Assembly: GCA_902597385.1 (NCBI GenBank)
Contig: CACJXQ010000015.1
Coordinates: 1 to 39,433, forward strand
Direction of reading: 5' to 3'
DNA length: 39,433 bases
Source: an uncultured Pseudomonadota bacterium
GTDB lineage: Bacteria > Pseudomonadota > Gammaproteobacteria > Ga0077536
Shown piece by piece: positions 22,911 through 32,463 of this stretch (within the stretch, counting starts at the first letter, position 1; every line of letters begins with the position of its first letter). The position numbers were made by a program, and so were the translations under genes. The notes beneath the pieces are model-generated. The model was not told the DNA's origin. It saw nothing but the letters and a program-made list of their open reading frames with translations, and did no database searches.

Positions 22911-24404
22911 TTAGGACGTTCTGATATCAAATTCTGTTAAGTCGGGTTCCTTCATTTCATCTCGAAAACGTTCGTACGACCAAGGCCACATGGCAGGATT
23001 ACCAAACTTATCAATGTACCAACTTTGACAACCACTCACCCACACTGTTTTGCCCATCGCATTTTTCACTTCCGAATTGAATTTTTCCGAAGCATTTTTC
23101 TTGGGGACAATCGAATCCGCTTCATTAGAACGCCAAAGATCAATGAGTCTCATAATATAACCCATTTGATGTTCAGCAATGGTAATCAAAGAAAAGTTAC
23201 CAATGGGGCTGTTAGGCCCGACCAACATGAAAAAATTTGGAAATCCTGGTATACCGATTGAACGATGGGCCTGTGCTCCCTTATCCCAAGCCTCGTCAAT
23301 TGTGACTCCATTAAGACCAACCATCTCCATGGGTCTCATGAAATGGTGAGGCTTAAATCCTGTCGCTAAAATCAGAACATCCGCTTCAAAAAAAGCCCCG
23401 TCGGCTGTTCGAATACCATTTTTCTCAATTCTAGAAATGCCAGAGGTCACTAGTTCAGCATTGGGCTCTTGTATCGCCTCATAAAAACCATTAGCTACGA
23501 TAAGCCTCTTGCAAAGCGCTTGATAAGTCGGACGGAGAGCTTCTCTCAACGTAGGGTCTTTAACCTTTGCTTCTAAATGACTCTTACACGCCCAACTGAT
23601 AATACGCTGAAGGAATTTATTTCCTGTTACAGGCTTTGCAAACGTCATGTTCAGTAACAACCAGTAATACCAGCGAAGTACCTTTCCGATCCAAGGATAT
23701 TTGCGAAGCCTGGCTTTCTCTTTTGCAGAATACGCTTTATCAAAGACTGGTAATATCCACTGAGGGGTTCTTTGAAACAAACCTATTTTAGATGCTTTTT
23801 TCTGTAAACTGGGAAACATCTGTACGCAAGTTGAACCGTTCCCAATAACAGCGATCTTTTTCCCTTTTAGTTCAACAGACTCATCCCATCTCGCTGTGTG
23901 AAATTTTGCCCCACCAAATTCGTCTAGACCTTCAATCTCTGGATACTGAGGATGATGAAGGACGCCGCTTGCACAGATCACGATATCATAGACTTCCTTT
24001 TCTCCCGAAGCCAACCAGAGTGACCACTGTCCATCTTTATACTCAGACTTATCTAACTTACTGTTGAACCTTACTTTTTCATAAACACCATATTCCTTGG
24101 CTACCCTTTTAAAATAGGCGTGAATTTCAGCACCGCGAGCATAGCGGTGACTGTACTCTGGATTAGGAGCAAAAGAATACGTATAAAGATGAGCAGGCAC
24201 GTCGCAGGACAGACCAGGATAACGATTGTCTCTCCAAGTCCCCCCTATGTCTTCTCCTTTTTCAAAGATAGTGATATCTGAAATCCCAGCTTCCTGCATC
24301 TTAATAGCGGCAAGGATGCCCGACATCCCGGCTCCAACTATTGCAACTTTTGGATTACGTTTTTTTTCTACCAAGTCTTCAACCGCGCTGTTCTTAAACG
24401 TCAT
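22911..24404 (-). CDS. Baeyer-Villiger monooxygenase (class B flavoprotein)
   Basis: The 497-residue protein has FAD motif GAGMSG at 24-29, GGTWRDNRYPGLSCDVPAH near 54-72, the type I Baeyer-Villiger fingerprint FxGxxxHxxxW(P/D) as FGGAKFHTARWD at 163-174, and an NADPH motif GNGSTC at 188-193. Such enzymes insert oxygen next to a carbonyl, turning ketones into esters or lactones using NADPH and O2. The ATG at 24404 follows GGGGAAG by eight bases. The protein is complete for the short members of the family. Its partner gene is a glutathione transferase, and a Nudix gene is divergent. The substrate ketone is unknown; steroid, terpene or alkyl ketones are all possible. Confidence 0.88.
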   Translation of the reverse strand: MTFKNSAVEDLVEKKRNPKVAIVGAGMSGILAAIKMQEAGISDITIFEKGEDIGGTWRDNRYPGLSCDVPAHLYTYSFAPNPEYSHRYARGAEIHAYFKRVAKEYGVYEKVRFNSKLDKSEYKDGQWSLWLASGEKEVYDIVICASGVLHHPQYPEIEGLDEFGGAKFHTARWDESVELKGKKIAVIGNGSTCVQMFPSLQKKASKIGLFQRTPQWILPVFDKAYSAKEKARLRKYPWIGKVLRWYYWLLLNMTFAKPVTGNKFLQRIISWACKSHLEAKVKDPTLREALRPTYQALCKRLIVANGFYEAIQEPNAELVTSGISRIEKNGIRTADGAFFEADVLILATGFKPHHFMRPMEMVGLNGVTIDEAWDKGAQAHRSIGIPGFPNFFMLVGPNSPIGNFSLITIAEHQMGYIMRLIDLWRSNEADSIVPKKNASEKFNSEVKNAMGKTVWVSGCQSWYIDKFGNPAMWPWSYERFRDEMKEPDLTEFDIRTS

Positions 24405-24560
24405 GCTTTTAACTTCCCCAAACTAAAAATAACACTACTTAGAGTGTACCGATTGCTAGTTAACCGCTCAAGAGTTACCGCAAAAAAACATACGATCTCG
24501 CGTTATGGTCAAGTCTTCGCTAATATACAAAATAATACTAAATCAAAATTTAAAAAGCAT

Positions 24561-25232
24561 ATGAGCTCGATTAGAAAAAAAGATCGTCCAACCAAGATCG
24601 GGAATGCTGCAAGTTTGGTTATTTATCGAAGCAGCAATGGTAAATACGAAGTTCTCATGGGACGCCGAGGAAGTAAGGCGCGTTTCAAGCCAGGCGTTTA
24701 TGTCTTCCCGGGCGGAATGGTTGAGCAAGCTGATGGGCAAGCTATACCCCTGAAACAGCTTGCCAAGAGGCATAAGCGACACATGGCAGTAGCTGATTCA
24801 GATTACAAAGCCAACATGTTGGCAATGACTGCTGTGAGAGAAGCTCATGAAGAGGTAGGCTTAACTCTAGGCTCGAAAGGAAATATCGGGAAAGTTAATC
24901 AAGTCAGTTGGAACACTTTCCGGGAGTTGGGAATAAGTCCCGATCTATCCAAACTCGACTATCTAGGAAGAGCCATAACCCCTAGCTTTCAACCTATAAG
25001 ATTTCACGCTAGATTTTTTTCGATACCCTATGAGTTGCTAACAGGAAAGATTGCCGGAGACGGTGAATTAGAGGATGTGCGATGGATAAAAGTAGATAAG
25101 TATCGCGACTATGAAATGATGAAAGTTCAGCACATGATTATCGAAACTCTCAAAGAAAAATTGCTCACAGGTAAAACTAAACCCAAAAAGCTATTTTTTA
25201 AGTGGAATAAAATAAATATTTTACCCTCCTAA
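24561..25232 (+). CDS. Nudix hydrolase with an enlarged Nudix loop
   Basis: From the ATG at 24561 this is a 223-residue protein. ASLVIYRSSNGKYEVLMGRRG and YVFPGGMVE (GG at 51-52) start the Nudix fold, and REAHEEVG (93-100) supplies the metal-binding glutamates. The distance between these parts is about 25 residues longer than the canonical box, as in NUDT19-like enzymes that cleave CoA-type diphosphates. A longer frame from GTG at 24444 is possible and would add a basic N-terminus, but it would leave only 39 bases for divergent promoters. No strong ribosome binding site marks either start. The substrate is a nucleotide or CoA diphosphate by family; CoA is a guess. Confidence 0.77.
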   Translation: MSSIRKKDRPTKIGNAASLVIYRSSNGKYEVLMGRRGSKARFKPGVYVFPGGMVEQADGQAIPLKQLAKRHKRHMAVADSDYKANMLAMTAVREAHEEVGLTLGSKGNIGKVNQVSWNTFRELGISPDLSKLDYLGRAITPSFQPIRFHARFFSIPYELLTGKIAGDGELEDVRWIKVDKYRDYEMMKVQHMIIETLKEKLLTGKTKPKKLFFKWNKINILPS

Positions 25233-25261
25233 AGTTATGCGACAAATTTGATGCCGGGATT

Positions 25262-25651
25262 CTAACCTTTCAGCTCTACTTTGTTCCCCTCGGGGTCATA
25301 AAAATAGATGGATGGGCCATAGCCGTCAGCTCCATAGAGTTCTCTTAAAGGCTCAAAATCCACCTCACAGTTACGTAGATGGGCCATAATCCTTTCGCTC
25401 TTAAATGGTTTAACTTTTAAACAAAAATGATCTAGGTTTCTTCCGGCTCCCGGAGGCGGACCACCCTGTAGTCCTAATTCACTATCTGCATCTACAATAT
25501 CAATTAGAATACTTCCCAACCGCAGCTGAATTAAACCGATTGGTAACTCTCTTTCCACTTCGCATTCAAGCACTTTAATGTAAAATGACGATAAAGCTTC
25601 AGCATCTTTTGCTCGAAGCACTATATGATCTAAGTGCACAGAATCAAACAT
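25262..25651 (-). CDS. VOC (glyoxalase/bleomycin resistance) family protein
   Basis: The 129-residue protein is a single vicinal-oxygen-chelate module pair: LDHIVLRAKDAEALSSFYIKVL (metal His near residue 9), LDHFCLKVKPF (second His near 74) and FYDPEGNKVELKG (Glu near 126). These positions fit a metal-binding dioxygenase, lyase or glyoxalase-type enzyme. The ATG follows the TAA of the transporter gene without a gap, with AAGGAG five bases upstream inside that gene, so translation is coupled. It is the last gene of the operon that begins at 32322. The substrate cannot be inferred. Confidence 0.82.
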   Translation of the reverse strand: MFDSVHLDHIVLRAKDAEALSSFYIKVLECEVERELPIGLIQLRLGSILIDIVDADSELGLQGGPPPGAGRNLDHFCLKVKPFKSERIMAHLRNCEVDFEPLRELYGADGYGPSIYFYDPEGNKVELKG

Positions 25652-26863
25652 TTACGCTCCTTCCTTCCCGTCTTTTATCGTTTCATCCACGTGTTTAAAA
25701 ATAAGATAACTACCGATCCCACAAAGACCGCCAACAGACAGCGCTGCTATAGATAGAGGCCAAAAAATCAATAACCCACTGACTGCCAAAGGACCCAACG
25801 TCGAACCACTATCAGTAATTAACCTCCAAACCCCCAGGAACTCACCTCTTCGACCGACAGGAGCATGATCGGTCCCTAATGTCATGACAATACCTGTTGA
25901 TAGGCCATTAGCTATCCCTAGAAATACTGCCCAACAAAGCAAAGAGATAAAGCTGTTCGCTGTAGCCAAACCCAAAAGGCCTAACGTGAAGAGAATTGAA
26001 CTCGGAACTGCCGTAGAACGCCGACCGTATTTATCCATCGCCATCCCAGCAGGATAAAATAGCAGTACATCAATCAATGCAGATAAAGAAACGATCAAAC
26101 CTATAGCGCTAGGATCGAGATTGTAACTTTCCCCGATGATAGGAATGAGGACTGTCCTCGCAGCCCTCATTAACATGAAGACTACCGCTGCTACTCCCGC
26201 CGTCATAAAGATATTTTGGTAATCTTTTACTACATCAATCGTACTTGTTCCTCTGAGCTCCGTCTCGCTGGAGTTTTCTAACACTTGAGATCGAAACATA
26301 CAAAAAACACCCATAAAGAACATCACACTACAAATCATGAAGGTATTTTTGAATTCGATGAACTCTATTAACAGGCCACCCGCTAATGGCCCTAAAAGTG
26401 CAGTCAAACGCAGGCTTCCTGCTATCATCGCTATGATCCTTCCTCGTTGATTCACAGGGTAATTAGAGGCCAAAAAGGACATTCGACCCACCAAAAATGT
26501 ACTGCTACCACAACCATGAATAAAGGCCACTAACCAAAACAAAATCACGGAATCGCAAAAGGAATACGCTAAAAAAGCAAGTCCAACCACCATCGCAGCT
26601 ACCTGCATTGTCAATTTGTTGCCAATTTTACTTGCGATTTTCCCTCCAGGAATATCGCACAACATCATTCCCAGACCTTTGAATCCAATCACTGCGGCAG
26701 CGGCCGAAGGAGAACCGCCTATCTCAATAATACACAATGGCAAAAGTAGAAAAGCCGCATGTCCTGGTATTCCGAAAAAAAGGGAGGGAACATACAGGGA
26801 AGAAATCGCCCGTTTATGTGAATCTCTGATAGACGCTCCCGAGGCTGCAAACCTAACGCTCAT
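25652..26863 (-). CDS. Major facilitator superfamily transporter (12-helix)
   Basis: The 403-residue protein has about 12 membrane segments in two halves. The first half has a motif A-like DIPGGKIASKIGNK between helices 2 and 3, and the second has an equivalent AGMAMDKYGRRS. The layout suits a drug or metabolite exporter. The ATG at 26863 has GAGG eight bases upstream and overlaps the end of the previous transporter gene by 11 bases; an earlier start at 26926 would lie deeper in that gene. It is the second of two adjacent MFS genes in a catabolic operon, so one may import and the other export pathway compounds. Confidence 0.85.
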   Translation of the reverse strand: MSVRFAASGASIRDSHKRAISSLYVPSLFFGIPGHAAFLLLPLCIIEIGGSPSAAAAVIGFKGLGMMLCDIPGGKIASKIGNKLTMQVAAMVVGLAFLAYSFCDSVILFWLVAFIHGCGSSTFLVGRMSFLASNYPVNQRGRIIAMIAGSLRLTALLGPLAGGLLIEFIEFKNTFMICSVMFFMGVFCMFRSQVLENSSETELRGTSTIDVVKDYQNIFMTAGVAAVVFMLMRAARTVLIPIIGESYNLDPSAIGLIVSLSALIDVLLFYPAGMAMDKYGRRSTAVPSSILFTLGLLGLATANSFISLLCWAVFLGIANGLSTGIVMTLGTDHAPVGRRGEFLGVWRLITDSGSTLGPLAVSGLLIFWPLSIAALSVGGLCGIGSYLIFKHVDETIKDGKEGA

Positions 26864-28247
26864 GTAATCGACCTCGCGCGAGCGATAAAAACATGCCGCC
26901 AAAACATAGAACAGCGCCCAAACCAAAACAAACGCCTAAAGCAAAATTCAGCTTATCATACAACTCTATAGTTATCTGCTGAGACCCTAGAATATGGGTA
27001 AACACTATAGCGACCATTCCCATACTCATCATTTGCCCAAGTACGCGCATCACTGACATCGCACTAGCCGCTCGACCGTAATCATTCCCATCGCTGCTAC
27101 TCATAATAGCGTGCGCGTTGGGTGTAGAAAACAAACTGAAACCCAGTCCAATAGCAAAAAGAGCCATAACCACAAGTGGAATCTCTGAAGATGAGTCAAG
27201 TAAAGCTAGTCGCCCCAAACCACAAGCGGTAACTAGCATCCCAATTGACGCCAACACTCTTGGCTCAATCCTATCGGAAAGACGACCTACGAAAGGCGAC
27301 AGACAAGCCATCGCGGTAGGTTGTATCATTAAAATCAGTCCTGCCTGACTAGGTGATATTCCCTTCAAATACTGAAGAAAAAGGCTGACTAAAACCACTG
27401 TCGAAAAGGTTGCTGTGTACATTAGGAGAGAGGCCAAACAAGACATACTAAACACTCTCTGTTTAATAAACATATGGATATCAAAAATGGGATATTGATA
27501 ACTCTTCTCGTGTTGCACAAACCAATATATGAACAACACCCCAAGTAAAAGCATGAAGCCTGATTGAAAGCTATACCCGCTCGCGATTCCAAGCATAAAA
27601 GATACTACACCTACAGCATAAAGAGCAGAGCCCAACCAATCAAAAACACCAAATTCATCGGTTCTCCATTCTGTTTTCACATACACACAACCAATGTATA
27701 GGACCACTAATGCAAGCGGAACATGAAGCAAGAAAGCCAGTCTCCAACTAACAATCTCTATTACTAGTCCCGCTATAAATGGCCCCAACGCCAAACCTAG
27801 ATAAACTGCGGATACACTATAACCAATCGCTTCGCCGCGTTTAGACTCAGGATATACCGAGGATAGAACGGCGAACATCGTTGAATATAAAGCTCCCGCA
27901 CAAATTCCTTGAAAAACCCTGCCAGCTATCAGTTGCCAAACATCTTGTGCAAAAGCGGTCATTATTGAAGAAATAATCACCCCAAATGTCCCAAGCAAGT
28001 AAAACTTCTTGCGCCCGTACATATCGGCTAACCGGCCAAAAGTCAGCACAGAGGCGGCACTGGCAACTAGGTATCCCATAGGGATCCAACTCAAGGTTTT
28101 GGCATCAACACTTAGGTCGTTAGCAATATCGGGCAGTGCGACATTGACACCTGTTAACATCATAGCAGTGGCAACAGCATTTAAAAGTATCATCACCATC
28201 GTGGGTCGACGAAACTCCCATCCCTGCTGGATCGAAGAAGTAACCAT
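26853..28247 (-). CDS. Major facilitator superfamily transporter, DHA2-like (14-helix)
   Basis: The 464-residue protein shows about 14 hydrophobic segments. Motif A is clear as GRLADMYGRKKF, preceded by WIPMGYLVASAASVL, and motif C-like GLALGPFIAGLVIE is present in helix 5, typical of proton-driven drug exporters of the DHA2 group. The ATG at 28247 gives a short cytosolic N-terminus; a TTG at 28298 is also open but has its GAGG only one base away. It begins 60 bases after the acyl-CoA ligase and overlaps the next transporter gene. Export of an acidic or aromatic pathway compound is plausible but not shown. Confidence 0.85.
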   Translation of the reverse strand: MVTSSIQQGWEFRRPTMVMILLNAVATAMMLTGVNVALPDIANDLSVDAKTLSWIPMGYLVASAASVLTFGRLADMYGRKKFYLLGTFGVIISSIMTAFAQDVWQLIAGRVFQGICAGALYSTMFAVLSSVYPESKRGEAIGYSVSAVYLGLALGPFIAGLVIEIVSWRLAFLLHVPLALVVLYIGCVYVKTEWRTDEFGVFDWLGSALYAVGVVSFMLGIASGYSFQSGFMLLLGVLFIYWFVQHEKSYQYPIFDIHMFIKQRVFSMSCLASLLMYTATFSTVVLVSLFLQYLKGISPSQAGLILMIQPTAMACLSPFVGRLSDRIEPRVLASIGMLVTACGLGRLALLDSSSEIPLVVMALFAIGLGFSLFSTPNAHAIMSSSDGNDYGRAASAMSVMRVLGQMMSMGMVAIVFTHILGSQQITIELYDKLNFALGVCFGLGAVLCFGGMFLSLARGRLHER

Positions 28248-28307
28248 ATAGTTAAATGCGGCTTCTCGATCAGGAAACAAAATATTTAAGCAAAGCAAAC
28301 CTCAAAA

Positions 28308-29930
28308 TCACGACTCTTCCCGCTCGCGTAGCTCGATTCGACGTATCTTCCCGCTGACAGTCTTGGGAAGGCTATCAACAAACTCGACTTTTCTGGGGTA
28401 TTTATATGGTGCAGTTGTAGACTTGACATGCTCTTGAAGAGTTTTAACTAATTCGTCACTCCCTTCAAAACCTGGTGCCAGGACAATAAATGCTTTCACC
28501 ACAGCACCTCGGGTTCCATCTGGGCTGGCTACCACCGCAGATTCCGCTACCGACTCATGTTCAATCAGCGCGCTCTCCACTTCAAATGGACCAATTCGAT
28601 ATCCTGCGGATAGAATGACGTCATCGGCCCTGCTGACGAACCAAAAGTATCCATCATCATCTACCTTGCCCCTATCACCTGTTATATACCAATCTCCGAC
28701 GAAACAAGACTTATATCGCTCAGGATCACCTCGATAATCCACAAACAAACCTGGAGCTTTACCAGGCTTTATCTTGATCGCAATATCTCCCTCTTGATCA
28801 AATTCTAGCAAATTGCCCTCTGAGTCAATAATGCCCATTTCAATTCCTGGAGCAGGTTTCCCCATCGAGCCGAATTTCGCTGGTAGGTTGGGATAGTTCC
28901 CACAAACCAATACTGTTTCAGTTTGCCCGTAACCATCACGAATAGTTATTCCGGTAGCTTTTTTCCATGTTTCTATCACCTCGGGATTTAGTGGCTCCCC
29001 TGCCCCCACGCAATGCCTTAGGTTAGAAAATTTGTAGCGCGACAAATCTTGAAGGACGAGCATTCTGTAAATAGTTGGCGCCCCACACATGGTAGTCACG
29101 GGGTTACTGGCAAGCAAATCCAGCGTTTTAACAGGATCGAAGACGGGGGAATGATGCACAAAAAGAGTTGCTCCTTGATTCCAAGGTCCAAAGTAGCTGG
29201 AGTAAGCAGCTTTTGCCCAACCTGTGTCACTGATGTTCCAATGCAAGTCACCGGGACTTAAATCCAGCCAATATTTACCAGTTATCTGATGGGCATAACC
29301 GTATCCATGATTGTGAATTGTCATTTTTGGGTATCCGGTCGTACCTGAAGTGAAATAACAAAGAGCTTCCTCCTCATACTTAGTACCAATTTTATTAAAA
29401 TCTTTAGAAGCAGAAGAAATCACATCTTCATAGGAATTCCAGCCTGGCAATGGATCACCTATCACCAACTTCGCCTTAAGGGTTGGACATTCATCAAACA
29501 CATCGTTAAGTTTCAAAGCATTTTCACGGTCTCCGATAAAGCAGGTGGCTTTGGAAGCTTGAATACGATAGGCAATATCCTTAGGGGATAGTTGGGTGGT
29601 TCCCGGCGAACATACAGCACCCATTCTTATAGAACCCGTTAGCACCTCCCACCATTCCACCTCTCGCCCCACGACGAGAATAATCACCTCTCCTCGCTTA
29701 ACACCAAGCTTCGATAAGGCGTTTGCCACTTGTTTCGATCTGAAAGAGAGTTCAGAAAAGGTAACATCTCGTCGACTATCATGATCATCTATCCATTTCA
29801 TTGCCAATCGGGATTCATCTTGCCGCGCCCAAAAATCGATCACATCCTCAGCGAAATTATATTCCGCTGGAGGATGCCACTCGAAATCTTCCCTCAAGCT
29901 CTGATAGCTATCTTTTAATTCTTGGCTCAT
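28308..29930 (-). CDS. Medium-chain acyl-CoA ligase (ACSM/MACS-like AMP-forming)
   Basis: The 540-residue enzyme activates a carboxylic acid to its CoA ester through an acyl-AMP. It has the phosphate loop YFTSGTTGYPKM, the YGQTET motif, WYITGDRG, and the C-terminal catalytic lysine in LPKTVSGKIRR. PGTTQLSPKDIAYRIQASKA and APYKYPRKVEFV are the wording of the medium-chain ACSM group, which accepts C4-C11, aromatic and branched acids. The ATG at 29930 has GGAG eight bases upstream. It starts 29 bases after the acyl-CoA dehydrogenase, suggesting sequential steps: activation, then dehydrogenation. DmdB-like activity on methylmercaptopropionate is one alternative. Confidence 0.9.
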   Translation of the reverse strand: MSQELKDSYQSLREDFEWHPPAEYNFAEDVIDFWARQDESRLAMKWIDDHDSRRDVTFSELSFRSKQVANALSKLGVKRGEVIILVVGREVEWWEVLTGSIRMGAVCSPGTTQLSPKDIAYRIQASKATCFIGDRENALKLNDVFDECPTLKAKLVIGDPLPGWNSYEDVISSASKDFNKIGTKYEEEALCYFTSGTTGYPKMTIHNHGYGYAHQITGKYWLDLSPGDLHWNISDTGWAKAAYSSYFGPWNQGATLFVHHSPVFDPVKTLDLLASNPVTTMCGAPTIYRMLVLQDLSRYKFSNLRHCVGAGEPLNPEVIETWKKATGITIRDGYGQTETVLVCGNYPNLPAKFGSMGKPAPGIEMGIIDSEGNLLEFDQEGDIAIKIKPGKAPGLFVDYRGDPERYKSCFVGDWYITGDRGKVDDDGYFWFVSRADDVILSAGYRIGPFEVESALIEHESVAESAVVASPDGTRGAVVKAFIVLAPGFEGSDELVKTLQEHVKSTTAPYKYPRKVEFVDSLPKTVSGKIRRIELREREES

Positions 29931-29959
29931 CTCTCTTTCTCCATCATTTATTAACAGCC

Positions 29960-31759
29960 TTACAGGATTTCCGGATCGGCCTCTAAGCAAGTCACATCTA
30001 ATTCGAGCAACAGCTTACATCTCTCTTCTACTTTTGGCATTTCATATCTATAGAAATAATCACAGGCGCAAAGCTTACCATCATAAAACTTTGCAGCAGA
30101 TTTATCTCGACGGCTAGGATTAGCAAAAACCGTAATCGCTTGCTTCATCCAAATCCATCCAACCACAATATGCCCCAGAGTATCTAGATAAATACCCGAA
30201 TTGGCCAACGCTACAGTGTCACCGTTATCCTTCTTTTCATCGTTTATCTTCTTCGTTACACCCTCTATCAAGCGAACAGCTCTACTAAAAACCTCAACAT
30301 GAGATCGCAAAGATTCAAATACGTTGGCCTGCTCGATAGTTTCACTAAACTCTGTCAGGAGCAGCTTAAAAGCGCGACCATCTTGCATAGACACTTTACG
30401 TCCTAGTAAATCTATCCCTTGAATACCGTGAGTCCCCTCATGGATAGGGTTTAATCTGTTATCGCGATAAAATCGTTCAATGGGAAAATCTCTAGTGTAT
30501 CCATAGCCTCCTAACACCTGAATCGCATGTTTATTGGCTTCGAGACAGAACTCGGAGGGCCAAGATTTCGCGATTGGAGTTAGAATTTCTAAGAGTGTAT
30601 TAATTCTTACGCGCTCCTCCTCAGATTCAGCAATCAACTCTTTATCTAATAACCAAGCGCAATACAGGACTAACGCCATTGAACCTTCTACCGAACTTTT
30701 TTGCGCTAGTAACAATCGTTTTATATCCGCGTGTTCAATAATTGGTATTTGTTGAGAGGACGGATCCTTATCACCGGGATGCCTCCCCTGAGGCCGATCT
30801 TTCGCATATTGTAGGGAGTGTAAATATCCAGTATACCCCAAAACAGTGGCGGTCATACCGATCCCCACTCTAGCTTCATTCATCATATGGAACATATAAA
30901 AAAGCCCCTTATTTTCCTCGCCAACCAAGTACCCGTGACAATCTCCTTTTTCTCCGAAGTTAAGAACCGTATTCACCGTTCCCCTGAAACCCATTTTGTG
31001 ATTGAGACCAGCCAATTCTATGTTGTTCTTGTCTCCTGGGGTTCCGTCTGCCTCAAGCCGAAATTTGGGAACAATAAATAAGGAAATTCCTTTCACCCCT
31101 GGGGGACCCCCAGGGATTTTAGCCAGAACCAAATGAATGATATTGTCAGAGAGCTGATGCTCTCCTCCTGAAATCCACATTTTGGTTCCAGACATCAAAT
31201 AATGCCCTTCATCAGAGCGACTGGCGCGGACCTTAATATCGGACAGAGAAGAGCCCGCCTGTGGCTCCGATAGGCACATGGTGCCGAGAAAACGCCCTTC
31301 CACCAGCGGCTCCATATAAAGCTTCTTTTGTTCTTCGCTCGCATATTTAGACATCAGATTAATAGCGGCATGAGTAAGAAACCCATAAGCATTAGCCGAC
31401 ACATCTGCGGCAGCAATATAAGCACACGCTGCCTGCGCGACCACCCATGGATATTGCATACCTCCGTAACGTGACTCAGCGGCGATTCCTGTAAAACCTC
31501 CCTCCGCATAAGCCTTTATCGCTTGTTCAAGCTCCGGGATTACCTTAACCTCACCGTCTTCAAAGACAGGTTCGTTAGCATCAAGAAGTGATGCAAAAGG
31601 AGCAAACTTATCCTCGGCTAGTTTTTTTCCGGCCTCAATTACAGCATCTAAGGTTTCGCGATCATGTTCACGATACCTCTCATTATCAAGTAACGATTCG
31701 GTATCTAGGAACTCATACAAAAGGAATTCCAAATCTCGCTGCTTTAGTAGAAGCTCCAT
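29960..31759 (-). CDS. Acyl-CoA dehydrogenase, long DmdC/FadE-like type
   Basis: The 599-residue FAD enzyme is longer than the usual 380-residue acyl-CoA dehydrogenase and matches the DmdC/FadE type with an extra C-terminal domain. Motifs are MCLSEPQAGSSLSDI near 160, KMWISGGEH near 195, QVLGGYGYTRDFPIERFYRD near 415, and NPIHEGTHGIQ near 440, where the Glu is the catalytic base. A strong AGGAGG lies ahead of the ATG at 31759. Members oxidise acyl-CoAs, including 3-methylmercaptopropionyl-CoA in DMSP users, to 2,3-enoyl-CoAs. The neighbouring ligase and the divergent enoyl-CoA hydratase complete a possible three-step route. Confidence 0.92.
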   Translation of the reverse strand: MELLLKQRDLEFLLYEFLDTESLLDNERYREHDRETLDAVIEAGKKLAEDKFAPFASLLDANEPVFEDGEVKVIPELEQAIKAYAEGGFTGIAAESRYGGMQYPWVVAQAACAYIAAADVSANAYGFLTHAAINLMSKYASEEQKKLYMEPLVEGRFLGTMCLSEPQAGSSLSDIKVRASRSDEGHYLMSGTKMWISGGEHQLSDNIIHLVLAKIPGGPPGVKGISLFIVPKFRLEADGTPGDKNNIELAGLNHKMGFRGTVNTVLNFGEKGDCHGYLVGEENKGLFYMFHMMNEARVGIGMTATVLGYTGYLHSLQYAKDRPQGRHPGDKDPSSQQIPIIEHADIKRLLLAQKSSVEGSMALVLYCAWLLDKELIAESEEERVRINTLLEILTPIAKSWPSEFCLEANKHAIQVLGGYGYTRDFPIERFYRDNRLNPIHEGTHGIQGIDLLGRKVSMQDGRAFKLLLTEFSETIEQANVFESLRSHVEVFSRAVRLIEGVTKKINDEKKDNGDTVALANSGIYLDTLGHIVVGWIWMKQAITVFANPSRRDKSAAKFYDGKLCACDYFYRYEMPKVEERCKLLLELDVTCLEADPEIL

Positions 31760-31794
31760 AAAAACCTTACCTCCTGGTTTTTAAAAACAAGTCA

Positions 31795-32322
31795 TTAATC
31801 TTTAATTTTCAAATGTTGCGTGTCGAATTCTGCAGGCACAAACTCAGGCTCCTCTACGAGCGTTTCGCCTACTGGAGCTAGGCCAAAATTTTTAAAATCG
31901 TAATTTGGACGCTCCACCTCAGTTTCACGGACTATCTGAGCACCGACTTCAGCTAGTACATATTCTGTCGTATCGAACTCAGCTGGGACAAACTCTTCAA
32001 AATCGACTAAGCTCTTCCAAGAGGTGCTTGTCGTTGCTTTTATAGCGTTAGGTCCAATTTTTTCGTCTTCCGTTTCTTGTTTAGGATTTTTCTCTTCAAG
32101 GATATGAACTATAGCTCCCGATTTTTTTACGACATCACGGTATTTTTGGGCTTGTTCTTCACTCAAACCTTTTTTTATAACGATACTTTCACGAAGAAAC
32201 ATCTTGTCTATAGTGCTGGAATCAGCCTTAAAAAGCTTTGCTAAATTAGCTTTTACATCTTCCAACTGTCTTTCAGCGTCAATCTCTTTTTTAAAAACAA
32301 TGTAGTATGATTTATCATTCAT
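31795..32322 (-). CDS. Small protein of unknown function with a duplicated FVPAEFDT motif
   Basis: I do not know a function for this 175-residue protein. The first 80 residues (YYIVFKKEI, then VKANLAKLFKADSSTIDKMF and VIKKGLSEEQAQKYRDVVKKSGA) look like a compact alpha-beta domain that I recall from other gammaproteobacterial proteins of unknown role. The rest is low-complexity and acidic, with FVPAEFDT repeated exactly at 111-118 and 161-168. Between them, VLAEVGAQIVRE and GLAPVGETLVEE are also similar. There is no signal peptide or membrane segment. It is the first gene of the acyl-CoA operon, 35 bases before the dehydrogenase. The ATG at 32322 has no clear binding site. Confidence 0.75.
   Translation of the reverse strand: MNDKSYYIVFKKEIDAERQLEDVKANLAKLFKADSSTIDKMFLRESIVIKKGLSEEQAQKYRDVVKKSGAIVHILEEKNPKQETEDEKIGPNAIKATTSTSWKSLVDFEEFVPAEFDTTEYVLAEVGAQIVRETEVERPNYDFKNFGLAPVGETLVEEPEFVPAEFDTQHLKIKD
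31819..31842 (-). repeat. Second copy of the FVPAEFDT-coding repeat
   Basis: This codes for residues 161-168 of the 175-residue protein. Its amino acids are identical to those of the copy at 31969-31992, while several third-codon positions differ, so the protein sequence seems to be what is conserved. Confidence 0.75.
31969..31992 (-). repeat. First copy of the FVPAEFDT-coding repeat
   Basis: This codes for residues 111-118, exactly 50 residues before the second copy at 31819-31842. Confidence 0.75.
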
Positions 32323-32463
32323 AGGAGTTTGTTATCACTATTTCATCCAACTCATAGGATAGCGGAAATGTGAATATTCTTCAGTTAAAACTTTCCCAAT
32401 TTAGTAAAATTTAGTGCTAGTATTTCCTCGTATATATCCCGCAATATCGATAAAGGCGAAAAA

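Noticed and set aside
28308-29930. Naming the ligase dmdB and the dehydrogenase dmdC
   Set aside because: The ligase reads as ACSM-type and the dehydrogenase family includes general FadE enzymes; the symbols would overstate the evidence.
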